Numbered from the stretch's first letter, positions 10,127-19,327 are shown. The stretch is 64,000 bases of DNA from Bacteroides stercoris ATCC 43183 (GCF_025147325.1 NZ_CP102262.1:1550001-1614000); one strand, 5' to 3'. Notes: a model not told the origin generated them from the letters alone. Numbers and translations: made by a program.

Positions 10127-11101
10127 ATGATTATGAAGAAAGAAGATTTACGGATTGTATATATGGGGACTCCTGAATTTGCGGTGGAGCCCTTGCGCTG
10201 CCTCGTAGAAGGCGGATATAATATAGTAGGGGTAATCACGATGCCCGACAAGCCGGCTGGACGTGGACATAAGGTGCAATTCTCTCCGGTGAAACAGTAT
10301 GCGCTGGAGCATGACCTGCCACTTCTCCAGCCGGAAAGATTGAAAGATGAAGCGTTTGTCGAGGCTTTGCGTGCCTGGAATGCCGATTTGCAGATTGTGG
10401 TTGCTTTCAGAATGTTGCCGGAGGTGGTTTGGAATATGCCGCGTCTGGGAACTTTCAATCTGCATGCTTCGTTGCTGCCGCAGTATCGTGGAGCTGCACC
10501 TATCAACTGGGCGGTGATTAACGGTGATACGGAAACGGGCATCACAACTTTTTTCCTGAAACATGAGATTGATACGGGAGAGGTCATCCAACAGGTTCGT
10601 GTGCCGATTGCGGATACGGACAATGTAGGTATTGTACACGATAAGTTGATGATGCTTGGCGGACGTCTGGTTACGGAGACTGTGGATGCCATTCTTGCAG
10701 ATACGGTGAAATCCGTTCCGCAGGAAGAAATGGCTGTAGTGGGCGAATTGCGTCCGGCTCCCAAAATATTCAAGGATACTTGTCGCATCGACTGGAACCA
10801 GCCTGTCAAGCGGATTTATGATTTTATCCGTGGTTTGTCTCCCTATCCGGCTGCGTGGACAGAATTGGTACAGTCCGACGGAACAGCGGTGGTTCTGAAA
10901 ATTTTTGAAACAGAGAAGATAGAGCATCTGCATGAATCCGCTCCCGGAACTTTGCAGACCGATGGCAAGACGTATATCCGCATAGCCGGTACGGACGGCT
11001 GGATTGGTGTGCGTGCTTTGCAGCTTCCCGGCAAGAAACGCCTGAAAACGGATGAGTTGTTGCGTGGATTTAAACTGACCGGAGAATGTCGGGTGCATTA
11101 A
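10127..11101 (+). CDS. fmt: Methionyl-tRNA formyltransferase
   Basis: 324 residues, near the usual ~315. An N-terminal formyltransferase Rossmann domain carries the folate signature HASLLPQYRGAAP at 113-125. The catalytic Asn, His and Asp correspond to N111, H113 and D149. A C-terminal OB-like domain follows from about 215. It formylates initiator Met-tRNA with 10-formyl-tetrahydrofolate. The first ATG is chosen; a second in-frame Met at residue 3 could also serve. It follows the ClC gene after 5 bases. Confidence 0.97.
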   Translation: MIMKKEDLRIVYMGTPEFAVEPLRCLVEGGYNIVGVITMPDKPAGRGHKVQFSPVKQYALEHDLPLLQPERLKDEAFVEALRAWNADLQIVVAFRMLPEVVWNMPRLGTFNLHASLLPQYRGAAPINWAVINGDTETGITTFFLKHEIDTGEVIQQVRVPIADTDNVGIVHDKLMMLGGRLVTETVDAILADTVKSVPQEEMAVVGELRPAPKIFKDTCRIDWNQPVKRIYDFIRGLSPYPAAWTELVQSDGTAVVLKIFETEKIEHLHESAPGTLQTDGKTYIRIAGTDGWIGVRALQLPGKKRLKTDELLRGFKLTGECRVH

Positions 11102-11123
11102 GCGTTTATCCGAAATCTTTTTG

Positions 11124-11131
11124 TACATTTG
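11124..11131 (+). promoter_or_regulatory. Candidate -7 element for rpe-comEC
   Basis: TACATTTG lies 41 bases upstream of the rpe start in the 70-base gap after fmt. No convincing -33 element is present. Confidence 0.4.
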
Positions 11132-11171
11132 TCTGTTGTAAATTCATGTAACCTATTAGAATGTAACTGTT

Positions 11172-11822
11172 ATGAAACCTATAATATCCCCTTCCATATT
11201 GTCTGCCAACTTTGCATACCTGGCAAATGATATTGAAATGATTAACGGCAGTGAAGCCGACTGGGTACACGTCGATATAATGGACGGCGTGTTTGTTCCC
11301 AACATATCTTTCGGTTTTCCGGTATTGAAGTATGTGGCAAAGCTTGCCGAGAAGCCTTTGGATGTGCATCTGATGATTGTACAGCCGGAAAAGTTCATCC
11401 CGGAAGTAAAGGAGTTGGGGGCACGTATAATGAACGTGCATTATGAGGCATGTCCGCATTTGCATAGGGTAGTGCAGCAAATCCGCGAAGCGGGAATGTT
11501 GCCGGCGGTTACTATCAATCCGGCTACCCCGGTATCTATGCTGAGAGATATTATCAACGATGTCTATATGGTGTTGATAATGGGGGTGAATCCGGGATTC
11601 GGCGGTCAGAAATTTATAGCACATACTGTTGATAAGGTACGCGAGTTGCGCGAATTGATAACAGTGACCGGTTCGGAAGCCCTGATAGAGGTCGACGGCG
11701 GTGTCAATCTGGATACAGGCTCCCGTCTGGTAGATGCAGGAGCCGATGCCTTGGTTGCCGGCAATGCCGTATTTTCTGCTCCCGACCCAACAGAAGCAAT
11801 CCGTGCTTTGAAAAATCTGTAA
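11172..11822 (+). CDS. rpe: Ribulose-phosphate 3-epimerase
   Basis: 216 residues, standard TIM-barrel length. The metal-binding motif HVDIMDGVFVPN, the HLMI strand, MGVNPGFGGQ phosphate loop and VDGGV segment are all present. It interconverts ribulose-5-phosphate and xylulose-5-phosphate in the pentose phosphate pathway. comEC follows in the same reading frame only two codons after the rpe stop, so the two are surely co-transcribed. Confidence 0.97.
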   Translation: MKPIISPSILSANFAYLANDIEMINGSEADWVHVDIMDGVFVPNISFGFPVLKYVAKLAEKPLDVHLMIVQPEKFIPEVKELGARIMNVHYEACPHLHRVVQQIREAGMLPAVTINPATPVSMLRDIINDVYMVLIMGVNPGFGGQKFIAHTVDKVRELRELITVTGSEALIEVDGGVNLDTGSRLVDAGADALVAGNAVFSAPDPTEAIRALKNL

Positions 11823-11828
11823 TATTTA

Positions 11829-13928
11829 TTGATAACAAACAACTTACAACGGCATCCTTTCCTGCGACTGTTGATGCCGTTGGTTGGTGGAATAGTATAT
11901 GGGGATAAATATCCTTATATACTGTCCGTCGGTTGGTGGATAGCTGTCATTCTACTGTTGATAGGGACATATATTCTTGGCCGTAAGTATTATGTTCTTT
12001 GCAAGCTATATGGGGCTGTCGTGTTTTTGGCGTGTTTTGTATTGGGGTGGACTTTAGTGAGTGTGCAGTTGAAGCAAGCCGAATATATATTCCCGAATAC
12101 GGAAAAATCTTCCACTTACCGGATTACTCTTACGACAAAGCCGGAAATCAAGAAAAACAGTATTTTATTTCGCGTTGCTTTGCGGGGAGAAGTGCTGAAA
12201 GATACATTTTTATATAACTTTTCAGAAAAGACTTTTCTGTTTTATTTCCCTAAAGATTCGGCGGCATATTCCTTGAAAAGAGGGGATGAACTGTTGGTGT
12301 GCACCCGTTTGTCTCCACCTGCCAATAACGGCAATCCGGATGAGTTCGATTACGCCTGTTATCTTCTTCGGAAAGGGGTAAGCGGAACAGCGTACGTACG
12401 TGCCGGACATTGGTGTGCGATTGGTTGCGACAGCACTCTCGCTTTTCGTCAGCAGGCTTTGGAGTGTCGGAGCAGGCTGGTTGCTTTATATCGGGACATG
12501 GGGTTTCGGGGAGATGAATTGGCGGTACTCTCTGCGCTTACAATAGGAGATAAAGAAGAGCTGAGTGAGAGTATCGTAGAGACGTATTCGGTTGCCGGAG
12601 CCAGCCATGTACTGGCACTTTCCGGGCTGCATATCGGCTTTATTTCCGCCCTGTTGCTGTTTGTCCTGTCTCCTTTGTGGATTAGGTGGCGGTTTTTAAA
12701 GCCGTTTTTGTTTCTGTCTGTAATCCTCTTGTTGTGGGGATTTGCTTTCCTTACAGGGTTGTCTTCTTCCGTGGTACGTGCGGTTGTCATGTGCTCATTT
12801 GGATTACTTTCCATGCTGATACCTGCCTGCCGGAAGCTTACTTTGAATACATTGGGGGTTACGGCTTTCCTGATGCTGCTGTTTAACCCTGTCTGGCTGT
12901 TTGATGTGGGATTTCAGTTGTCTTTTTCGGCTGTTGCAGCTATTGTACTGTTACAACCCGGGCTGTACGGGTTGTTATCGGTGAAGAACCGCCTTTTGCG
13001 TAAGGCGTGGGGGCTGGTTACTGTTTCCGTTGCCGCCCAGATAGGAACGGCTCCGTTGGTAATGCTTTATTTTTCACGCTTTTCCACACACTTCCTCTTG
13101 ACTAATTTGTTGGTAATCCCGTTGGTTTCGTTGATTGTGTATGCGGCTGTTATATTGCTTGTCCTGACTCCTTTTCCTGTCTTGCAACAGCTCTTTGCCG
13201 ATGTGGTAGAAATACCGCTAAGGATGCAGAATGCTTTGCTCCGTTGGATAGAACAGCTCCCTTTGGCTTCCATAGACCGGATTTGGGTCGATATATGGGA
13301 TGTCTTCCTGTTTTATTGTTGCCTGTTGTTGTTCTGCCGTGTTTGGATGAGGCGTACGGCAGCGAATGTATATATCGCTTTGTCAGCCCTGCTGCTATGC
13401 GTCTCCTATCATTCGTATGCGTTTATCACAGATGCTCCCCGGCGCAGCATTGTTTTTTATAATGTCCGTGGCTGTCCGGCAGTGCATTGTCTGGCAGATA
13501 ACTCCACTTCATGGCTGGTCTGCGCCGATACGCTGCCCGATGTCACCCGGTTGGAACGTTCGCTTTCTTCCTACTGGAGCCGTTTGCGCCTGGAACGCCC
13601 TGACGTGATTGAGGGAGATTGTTTGCTTCCTGAAATTTCAGTCCGTAACAAAACCGTTTTTTATGCAGGGAAACGCATCTGTCTGTTGTACGACGACCGT
13701 TGGGGCAACAAGATATCCGATGTGCCTGTTTCTATTGATTATCTGTATGTTTCTCACGGTTATAAGGGAGATATGCAGGAACTCGTTTCCTTGTTTGAAG
13801 TAGGTACGGTAGTGATTGACGCATCTCTTTCCGAATACTATCGGGAGAGGATTATCAGCGATTGTATCCGGTTGGGAATTCCTTATCTTCCTCTTTCCGA
13901 AAAAGGTTCTGTGCACATATTATTATAA
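11829..13928 (+). CDS. comEC: ComEC/Rec2-type membrane protein, no metallo-beta-lactamase domain seen
   Basis: 699 residues. An N-terminal DUF4131-like region (FDYACYLLRKGVSGTAYV) is followed by the competence membrane core, with LALSGLHIGFISALLL near residue 260 and several hydrophobic helices to about 525. The C-terminal ~170 residues (RSIVFYNVRGCPAVHCLADN) show no HxHxDH metallo-beta-lactamase motif, so the nuclease-like domain of Bacillus ComEC looks absent or degenerate. ComEC carries single-stranded DNA across the inner membrane in competent bacteria; uptake in this organism is not shown. The start is uncertain: the frame opens just after the rpe stop, TTG at 11829 gives the best N-terminus, and the first ATG is at 11874. 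Confidence 0.85.
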   Translation: MITNNLQRHPFLRLLMPLVGGIVYGDKYPYILSVGWWIAVILLLIGTYILGRKYYVLCKLYGAVVFLACFVLGWTLVSVQLKQAEYIFPNTEKSSTYRITLTTKPEIKKNSILFRVALRGEVLKDTFLYNFSEKTFLFYFPKDSAAYSLKRGDELLVCTRLSPPANNGNPDEFDYACYLLRKGVSGTAYVRAGHWCAIGCDSTLAFRQQALECRSRLVALYRDMGFRGDELAVLSALTIGDKEELSESIVETYSVAGASHVLALSGLHIGFISALLLFVLSPLWIRWRFLKPFLFLSVILLLWGFAFLTGLSSSVVRAVVMCSFGLLSMLIPACRKLTLNTLGVTAFLMLLFNPVWLFDVGFQLSFSAVAAIVLLQPGLYGLLSVKNRLLRKAWGLVTVSVAAQIGTAPLVMLYFSRFSTHFLLTNLLVIPLVSLIVYAAVILLVLTPFPVLQQLFADVVEIPLRMQNALLRWIEQLPLASIDRIWVDIWDVFLFYCCLLLFCRVWMRRTAANVYIALSALLLCVSYHSYAFITDAPRRSIVFYNVRGCPAVHCLADNSTSWLVCADTLPDVTRLERSLSSYWSRLRLERPDVIEGDCLLPEISVRNKTVFYAGKRICLLYDDRWGNKISDVPVSIDYLYVSHGYKGDMQELVSLFEVGTVVIDASLSEYYRERIISDCIRLGIPYLPLSEKGSVHILL

Positions 13929-13944
13929 ATCATAAACTTTTTCG

Positions 13945-13952
13945 TACTTTTG
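13945..13952 (+). promoter_or_regulatory. Candidate -7 element for nrnA
   Basis: TACTTTTG about 75 bases upstream of the nrnA start, in the 98-base gap after comEC, matches the Bacteroides -7 consensus. Confidence 0.45.
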
Positions 13953-14026
13953 CCCTTTCTTTTGTTGCAGGTGAGACGAAGTTGTTCCGGATATGCAACG
14001 TAAACTGTAAAATAGCGAGTAACTAT

Positions 14027-15064
14027 ATGTTGACCAAAGTAATAGATCAATCTAAAATAGACCACTTTGCCAAGTGGCTGGAACGTGCGGATAAAATAGT
14101 TATTGTTGCCCATGTGGCTCCCGACGGAGATGCAGTAGGCTCTTCTCTGGGGTTGTGGCATTTTCTTAATACGCAGGACAAGGATGCGACTGTCATTGTT
14201 CCCAATGCTTTTCCCGATTTCCTGAAATGGATGCCCGGCAGCAAGGATATACTTCTGTACGACCGTTATAAAGAGTTTGCCGACAAATTGATAGCGGAAG
14301 CCGATGTCATCTGTTGCCTCGATTTCAACGCTATCAGCCGTATCGATGCTATGGCAGACGCCGTGTTGGCTTCTCCTGCGCGGAAGATATTGGTAGACCA
14401 CCATTTGAATCCTGAAGACTTTTGCAGAATCATCATTTCCCATCCCGAAATATCCTCGACTTCCGAGCTGGTGTTCCGCCTGATTTGCCGCATGGGATAT
14501 TTCAGTGACATCACCAAAGAGGGAGCTGAATGTATCTATACCGGTATGATGACCGATACGGGTGGCTTTACGTACAACTCCAATAACCGTGAAATTTATT
14601 TTATAATCAGTGAGCTGCTTTCGAAAGGTATCGACAAGGATGAGATTTACCGGAAAGTGTACAACACCTATTCCGAAAGCCGTCTGCGTCTTATGGGGCA
14701 TGTGCTGTCGCAGATGAAAGTCTATCCGGAACATCGTGCCGCCCTGATTACGCTGACTAAGAAGGAACAAGGCAATTTCAATTATATCCGTGGCGATAGC
14801 GAAGGGTTTGTAAACATACCGTTGAGCATTAAAAATGTCGTTTTCTCCTGCTTCCTGCGTGAAGATACGGAAAAGCCGATGATAAAGGTATCCCTGCGTT
14901 CGGTAGGCAGTTTCCCATGCAACCGGCTGGCTACAGAATTCTTTAACGGCGGCGGGCATTTAAATGCTTCCGGCGGAGAATTTTACGGTACATTGGAAGA
15001 GGCTAAAAAAGTGCTGGAACTTGCATTGGAAAAATTCAAACCGCTGCTTAATGCCAAAGGATAA
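14027..15064 (+). CDS. nrnA: DHH/DHHA1 phosphoesterase, NrnA-type oligoribonuclease/pAp phosphatase
   Basis: 345 residues from the chosen start. The frame stays open 55 codons further upstream, but that part overlaps the end of comEC and has no family resemblance; the protein proper begins MLTKVIDQ. DHH motifs are VAHVAPDGDAVGSSLGL, DFNAISR and DHHLNP, and the DHHA1 substrate motif is GGGHLNASGG near the end. NrnA enzymes degrade short oligoribonucleotides and dephosphorylate 3',5'-pAp using Mn. The c-di-nucleotide-degrading relatives are an alternative subfamily. Confidence 0.9.
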   Translation: MLTKVIDQSKIDHFAKWLERADKIVIVAHVAPDGDAVGSSLGLWHFLNTQDKDATVIVPNAFPDFLKWMPGSKDILLYDRYKEFADKLIAEADVICCLDFNAISRIDAMADAVLASPARKILVDHHLNPEDFCRIIISHPEISSTSELVFRLICRMGYFSDITKEGAECIYTGMMTDTGGFTYNSNNREIYFIISELLSKGIDKDEIYRKVYNTYSESRLRLMGHVLSQMKVYPEHRAALITLTKKEQGNFNYIRGDSEGFVNIPLSIKNVVFSCFLREDTEKPMIKVSLRSVGSFPCNRLATEFFNGGGHLNASGGEFYGTLEEAKKVLELALEKFKPLLNAKG

Positions 15065-15136
15065 AAAAACAGCGGTTGTAAAGGTTAAAAGATACGAACT
15101 TTCTACTTGCAACTTTTAACTTTCGGGTAAATCAGA

Positions 15137-15144
15137 TATTTTTG
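15137..15144 (+). promoter_or_regulatory. Candidate -7 element for the DUF4827 gene
   Basis: TATTTTTG lies 23 bases upstream of the ATG. The 103-base gap also holds a weak stem (15081-15091 with 15113-15123) that could end the nrnA transcript. Confidence 0.45.
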
Positions 15145-15167
15145 TACGAAATTACTAAATAACAGAA

Positions 15168-15773
15168 ATGAAGAAACTTACTTTATTCTTTTTATCCTTA
15201 CTGGCATTCGGCTTGGGTTTTCAGGCGTGTGATGACGGCAAGACCTATGCGGAAATGCTTGATGAGGAAAAAGACGGTATAAATGACTTTATCAAAAAGG
15301 AAGGCATCAAGGTCATCTCTCAAAGCGAATTTTATGCGCAGGATTCTACTACCAACGTCGAGGAGAATGAGTATGTGCAGCTTGCCAGCGGAGTGTACAT
15401 GCAGATAGTGGATAAAGGCTCTGAAAATGCAGCCGACACTGTGAAAAACAACGATGAAGTGCTGGTGCGTTTTATGGAATATAGCATTCTTGACAAAGAT
15501 ACCACATTGTCCAACCTGAATGCGGTGGAAACCGTAGATGCATTCCGCTATGCGGTGACTTCTTCGTCCATTGCAGGTACATTCCTGCAGGGATATATGA
15601 TGACTTATTATTCCTCACCGACAGTTCCGGCAGGCTGGCTTGTCCCGTTGACTTATGTTCGCGACATGGCTCATGTCAAACTGATTGTTCCTTCCAAGAT
15701 GGGGCATCAGACAGCTATGCAATATGTCTACCCTTATTTTTATGACATCCGGAAATATCAAATCTGGAAATAA
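15168..15773 (+). CDS. DUF4827-type lipoprotein
   Basis: 201 residues. The signal peptide ends in a lipobox-like GFQAC with Cys21, so it is probably an outer-membrane or periplasmic lipoprotein. The body (KTYAEMLDEEKDGINDFI, then VRFMEYSILDKDTT and a C-terminal YPYFYDIRKYQIWK) matches my memory of the Bacteroidales DUF4827 family, which resembles FKBP-type peptidyl-prolyl isomerases in layout; no activity is claimed. It sits 27 bases upstream of glmM in the same direction, an arrangement compatible with co-transcription. Confidence 0.8.
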   Translation: MKKLTLFFLSLLAFGLGFQACDDGKTYAEMLDEEKDGINDFIKKEGIKVISQSEFYAQDSTTNVEENEYVQLASGVYMQIVDKGSENAADTVKNNDEVLVRFMEYSILDKDTTLSNLNAVETVDAFRYAVTSSSIAGTFLQGYMMTYYSSPTVPAGWLVPLTYVRDMAHVKLIVPSKMGHQTAMQYVYPYFYDIRKYQIWK

Positions 15774-15800
15774 CTAACCATTTATTTAAATAATTAACCT

Positions 15801-17189
15801 ATGACTCTAATCAAATCTATCTCTGGAATCCGCGGAACAATAGGCGGTGGTGCAGGCGAGGGGTTGAACCCGCTCGACATTGTGAAGTTTACTTCGGCAT
15901 ACGCTACGCTTATCCGCAAAACGTGTACAGTAAAAAGCAACAAAATTGTAGTAGGCCGTGATGCACGCATCTCGGGCGAGATGGTAAAGAATGTGGTGGT
16001 AGGCACGCTCATGGGTATGGGCTGGGATGTAGTGGACATCGATTTGGCTTCTACTCCGACTACCGAACTGGCTGTTACCATGGAAGGTGCCAGCGGAGGT
16101 ATCATCCTGACTGCTTCTCACAATCCCAAGCAATGGAATGCCTTGAAACTTCTGAATGAGAAAGGAGAGTTCCTGAACAAGGAGGAGGGCAATGAAGTGC
16201 TTCGTATTGCCGAAGCTGAAGAGTTCAACTTTGCCGAAGTGGACAAGCTCGGCTCTTATCGCAAAGACCTTACTTATAACCAAAAGCATATCGACAGTGT
16301 GTTGGCGCTTGACCTGGTGGATGTGGAAGCTATCAGGAAAGCCGATTTCCGTGTAGCCATTGATTGTGTAAACTCCGTAGGCGGCATCATTCTTCCGCAA
16401 CTGCTGGAACAGCTCGGAGTGAAGCATGTGGAGAAACTCTACTGCGAGCCTACCGGTAATTTCCAGCACAATCCGGAACCTTTGGAAAAGAATTTGGGCG
16501 ACATCATGAACCTTATGAAAGGCGGTAAGGCAGATGTTGCTTTTGTGGTAGACCCGGATGTAGACCGTTTGGCCATGATTTGTGAGGACGGTAAGATGTA
16601 CGGTGAAGAATATACGCTGGTTACCGTGGCCGACTATGTGTTGAAGCACACTCCGGGCAATACGGTTTCCAACCTGAGTTCTACCCGTGCGTTGCGTGAC
16701 GTAACACGTAAGTACGGTCAGGAATATTCCGCTTCTGCTGTAGGCGAAGTGAATGTAACTACCAAGATGAAAGAGGTAGGCGCTGTTATCGGTGGCGAAG
16801 GCAATGGTGGAGTTATTTATCCTGCCAGTCACTACGGGCGCGATGCTTTGGTAGGTATTGCCTTGTTCCTCAGTCACCTGGCGCACGAAGGTAAGAAAGT
16901 TAGCGAATTGCGTGCCACTTATCCGGCCTATTTCATGGCTAAGAACCGTGTAGACCTGACTCCGGATACGGATGTCGATGCCATCCTTGCCAAAGTAAAA
17001 GAAATCTATAAGAACGAAGAAATCAATGATATTGACGGTGTAAAGATTGACTTTCCCGACAAATGGGTACATCTGCGCAAGAGTAACACGGAACCGATTA
17101 TTCGCGTTTACAGCGAAGCGGCTACGCCGGAAGCAGCCGAAGAAATCGGTCGGCAGATTATGAAAGTAATTGAAGACTTGGCAAAATAA
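15801..17189 (+). CDS. glmM: Phosphoglucosamine mutase
   Basis: 462 residues, typical of the alpha-D-phosphohexomutase superfamily. The phosphoserine loop TASHNPKQWN places the catalytic Ser at 106. The Mg-binding loop is DPDVDRLA, the sugar loop is GGEGNGG, and the C-terminal phosphate loop is RKSNTEPIIRVYSEA. GlmM converts glucosamine-6-phosphate to glucosamine-1-phosphate for UDP-GlcNAc, peptidoglycan and lipid A. A related phosphomannomutase role cannot be fully excluded from sequence alone. It is followed by a strong bidirectional terminator. Confidence 0.9.
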   Translation: MTLIKSISGIRGTIGGGAGEGLNPLDIVKFTSAYATLIRKTCTVKSNKIVVGRDARISGEMVKNVVVGTLMGMGWDVVDIDLASTPTTELAVTMEGASGGIILTASHNPKQWNALKLLNEKGEFLNKEEGNEVLRIAEAEEFNFAEVDKLGSYRKDLTYNQKHIDSVLALDLVDVEAIRKADFRVAIDCVNSVGGIILPQLLEQLGVKHVEKLYCEPTGNFQHNPEPLEKNLGDIMNLMKGGKADVAFVVDPDVDRLAMICEDGKMYGEEYTLVTVADYVLKHTPGNTVSNLSSTRALRDVTRKYGQEYSASAVGEVNVTTKMKEVGAVIGGEGNGGVIYPASHYGRDALVGIALFLSHLAHEGKKVSELRATYPAYFMAKNRVDLTPDTDVDAILAKVKEIYKNEEINDIDGVKIDFPDKWVHLRKSNTEPIIRVYSEAATPEAAEEIGRQIMKVIEDLAK

Positions 17190-17205
17190 TTGTACCGTTC
17201 TTTAG

Positions 17206-17274
17206 AACACAGAAACACAAAGAAACAGAGTTTAGCTGTCTACTCTCTGTATCTTTGTGTTTCTGTGTTTTTTA
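17206..17274. terminator. Long bidirectional terminator hairpin between glmM and NUDIX
   Basis: A 25-base arm at 17206-17230 pairs with 17245-17269 at 24 of 25 positions, with a 14-base loop and a T run directly after on the plus strand. A matching A-rich start serves the minus strand. It separates two convergent genes, so it can end both transcripts. The arms are built of repeated short AAACACA/AGAAAC units, so the stem is almost purely A/C on one strand. Confidence 0.85.
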
Positions 17275-17279
17275 TGTTG

Positions 17280-17783
17280 TTACAGTTGAATGATTCTCCC
17301 TATCTCTTGCTCAAAATTGGGAGTGAATATCCCTTTCCCTATATTTTCTTTAATTTCCTCTGTACGCCAGAAGCGTCCGCCATCCAGTTCGTCGCTGGGA
17401 TGTATCTCTCCGTCATATACGGTTTTGTGCACAAAGACAAGCTCCTTTTCGCGAGCGGATTCAAAAACATAGCTGGTGATAGTTTCCGGTGCGAAGTCGG
17501 TTATCCCTAATTCCTCGCGCACTTCCCGTTTCAACGCCATTTCTACGCTTTCACCTAAATCTACGTGTCCGCCTACCGAGGTATCCCATTTGCCGGGTTG
17601 TATGTCTTTCCATTCGGGACGTTTTTGCAGGTATAATTCTCCTTTGGAATTGAATACATGCAGATGAATTACGGGGTGCAGCAGTTTGCTTCCGTTGTGA
17701 CACTCACCGCGGGTGGCTGCACCTATGATGTTTCCCTGCTCGTTAACAAGAGGAAACATTTCCTGGTTATTGTCGCTATTCAT
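17280..17783 (-). CDS. NUDIX hydrolase
   Basis: 167 residues. The full Nudix box G-x5-E-x7-REVREELGI spans residues 72-94, with the E-E pair at 90-91 for metal binding. The N-terminal EMFPLVNEQGNIIGAATRGECH and the HLHVFNSKGELYLQKR strand resemble the isopentenyl-diphosphate-isomerase-like branch of NUDIX proteins. The family cleaves nucleoside diphosphates linked to another group; the substrate is not predictable. It lies 57 bases downstream of queA and may share its transcript. Confidence 0.9.
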   Translation of the reverse strand: MNSDNNQEMFPLVNEQGNIIGAATRGECHNGSKLLHPVIHLHVFNSKGELYLQKRPEWKDIQPGKWDTSVGGHVDLGESVEMALKREVREELGITDFAPETITSYVFESAREKELVFVHKTVYDGEIHPSDELDGGRFWRTEEIKENIGKGIFTPNFEQEIGRIIQL

Positions 17784-17840
17784 TAATTCTGAGCTTTTTG
17801 TTGGTTTTATCGATGAAAATGTTACATTCTCCGAGAATAG

Positions 17841-19070
17841 TTACGGTATCAGCAAAGACGAATCACCGTAACTCAAAAATCGGAAATCATGGGCAAGCGC
17901 ATAATCGTAAATCTTGCGCCAATCTCCATGCAGAAACGCTGAGACAAGCAGCAGCAATGTGCTTTGCGGCTGGTGGAAGTTGGTAACCATGGCTTTTACG
18001 ATTCTATATTCGTATCCCGGAGCAATGATGATTTGCGTGCTGGAATGCAACGTTTCCATGTGATGCCGGTCGAGGTAGGCTATGATTGCCTGCAAAGCAT
18101 CTACAGCGGGTGTTGCTGCTGTTTCAAGCGCCGTTTCATAAGGTTGCCATTGTTTTACATGCAAATCTTCTTCCGTAGCGTTAGGATTGTGCAGCAGAGT
18201 AACGCCTATGTGATAGAGGCTTTCCAGTGTACGTACAGAGGTTGTCCCTACTGCAATGGCTTTTCCTTCATGTGCTACCAGCTTCTCCAGCGTACTCCTA
18301 TTGACGGATATGTATTCCGTGTGCATTTCGTGCCCTTCTATCTCTTCACTTTTGACGGGCTTGAAAGTGCCGGCTCCTACGTGCAGGGTCAGTTCTTCCA
18401 ATGCTACCCCTTTTTCACGCAAAGCGTCCAGAACTCTCGGAGTGAAGTGCAGACCGGCTGTCGGTGCGGCTACCGAACCTTTTATCTTGGAATAAACGGT
18501 CTGGTAAGTCTCCTTATCACTCTCCTGCGTCTCCCGGTTCAGATAAGGAGGGATGGGTAGTTCGCCGAACACTTCGAGAATATCGGCGAATGTTATTTCC
18601 GGATTGTTCCAGCGGAAATCCACCCAATGGCTGGTTCCATGGCACGCCCCGCGTTCGGCGGTCAGGGTAAGCGGCTTTCCTTTCACGGTTATTTCCCGTT
18701 TGAGCGCACCTTCTTTCCATTTCTTCAGATTGCCTATCATGCAGAGCCATGCGGCATGCTCCGTTTGCTGGAAGTTGAGGGCATAGTCGTTGGGTTGGAT
18801 CGGTTCGAGACAGAATACTTCGATAAGCGCTCCCGTTTCTTTATGGAAGTGCAGACGCGCCTGAATAACTTTGGTATTATTGAAAATCATCAGGCTGTTT
18901 GCCGGCAGATAGTCGGGCAGGGAAGTGAATATGTCTTCGGTAACTTCGCCGTGGCGATACAACAATAACTTGGATTGGTCACGCACAGGCAATGGAAACT
19001 TGGCAATGCGCTCATCCGGTAACGGATAATTGAATTCGCTGATTCTAATATGTTTGGGATCTTCTTTCAT
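17841..19070 (-). CDS. queA: S-adenosylmethionine:tRNA ribosyltransferase-isomerase
   Basis: 409 residues, somewhat longer than the ~350 of Escherichia coli QueA but usual for this phylum. Family motifs are FPLPVRDQSKLL, MIFNNTKVIQARL, TAGLHFTPRVL, HVGAGTFKPV, VGTTSVRTLES and NFHQPQSTLLLLVSAF. It transfers and isomerises the ribosyl part of SAM onto preQ1-tRNA to give epoxyqueuosine at position 34 of GUN tRNAs. It is divergent from the Smr-domain gene, with a 257-base intergenic region holding a -7 element for each direction. Confidence 0.96.
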   Translation of the reverse strand: MKEDPKHIRISEFNYPLPDERIAKFPLPVRDQSKLLLYRHGEVTEDIFTSLPDYLPANSLMIFNNTKVIQARLHFHKETGALIEVFCLEPIQPNDYALNFQQTEHAAWLCMIGNLKKWKEGALKREITVKGKPLTLTAERGACHGTSHWVDFRWNNPEITFADILEVFGELPIPPYLNRETQESDKETYQTVYSKIKGSVAAPTAGLHFTPRVLDALREKGVALEELTLHVGAGTFKPVKSEEIEGHEMHTEYISVNRSTLEKLVAHEGKAIAVGTTSVRTLESLYHIGVTLLHNPNATEEDLHVKQWQPYETALETAATPAVDALQAIIAYLDRHHMETLHSSTQIIIAPGYEYRIVKAMVTNFHQPQSTLLLLVSAFLHGDWRKIYDYALAHDFRFLSYGDSSLLIP

Positions 19071-19093
19071 ATCTTTATTTTATTAGGGGACTG

Positions 19094-19101
19094 CAAAGGT
19101 A
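19094..19101 (-). promoter_or_regulatory. -7 element for queA
   Basis: TACCTTTG on the minus strand, 24 bases upstream of the queA start, matches TAnnTTTG. No clear -33 element. Confidence 0.5.
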
Positions 19102-19240
19102 CGGATATTTGGGAAGATTTGGATTATATACAGCCAATTAATGACATATCAGTCATAAGGTCATTCCGGTTCATGGATACACAATGTATTTCTTGCCAAT
19201 ACAAAAAAGGTATGTTTGTATATAATCATCAAATAATTTC

Positions 19241-19248
19241 TAACTTTG
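19241..19248 (+). promoter_or_regulatory. -7 element for the Smr protein/two-component run
   Basis: TAACTTTG, with a TTTG 22 bases upstream (19215-19218), lies about 80 bases before the start. The spacing is slightly long for the Bacteroides consensus. Confidence 0.45.
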
Positions 19249-19327
19249 CGAGAGATAAAAGAAGATGTCTGAACCGTATGTTTATAATGGTTCCGATGTG
19301 TCTTCCGGATAATGATTAAAAAACAGA

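Noticed and set aside
10148..11128. A 326-codon minus-strand ORF opposite fmt
   Set aside because: Antisense to a full-length fmt with intact motifs; the translation has no recognisable domain.
13883..14959. A 358-codon minus-strand ORF opposite nrnA
   Set aside because: Shadow of nrnA caused by its codon bias; no start context or recognisable domain.
15807..17072. A 421-codon minus-strand ORF inside glmM
   Set aside because: Exact antisense shadow of a clear, complete glmM. No family pattern is recognisable in the translation.
17190..17510. A plus-strand ORF directly after glmM
   Set aside because: It reads through the terminator hairpin and is antisense to the NUDIX gene.
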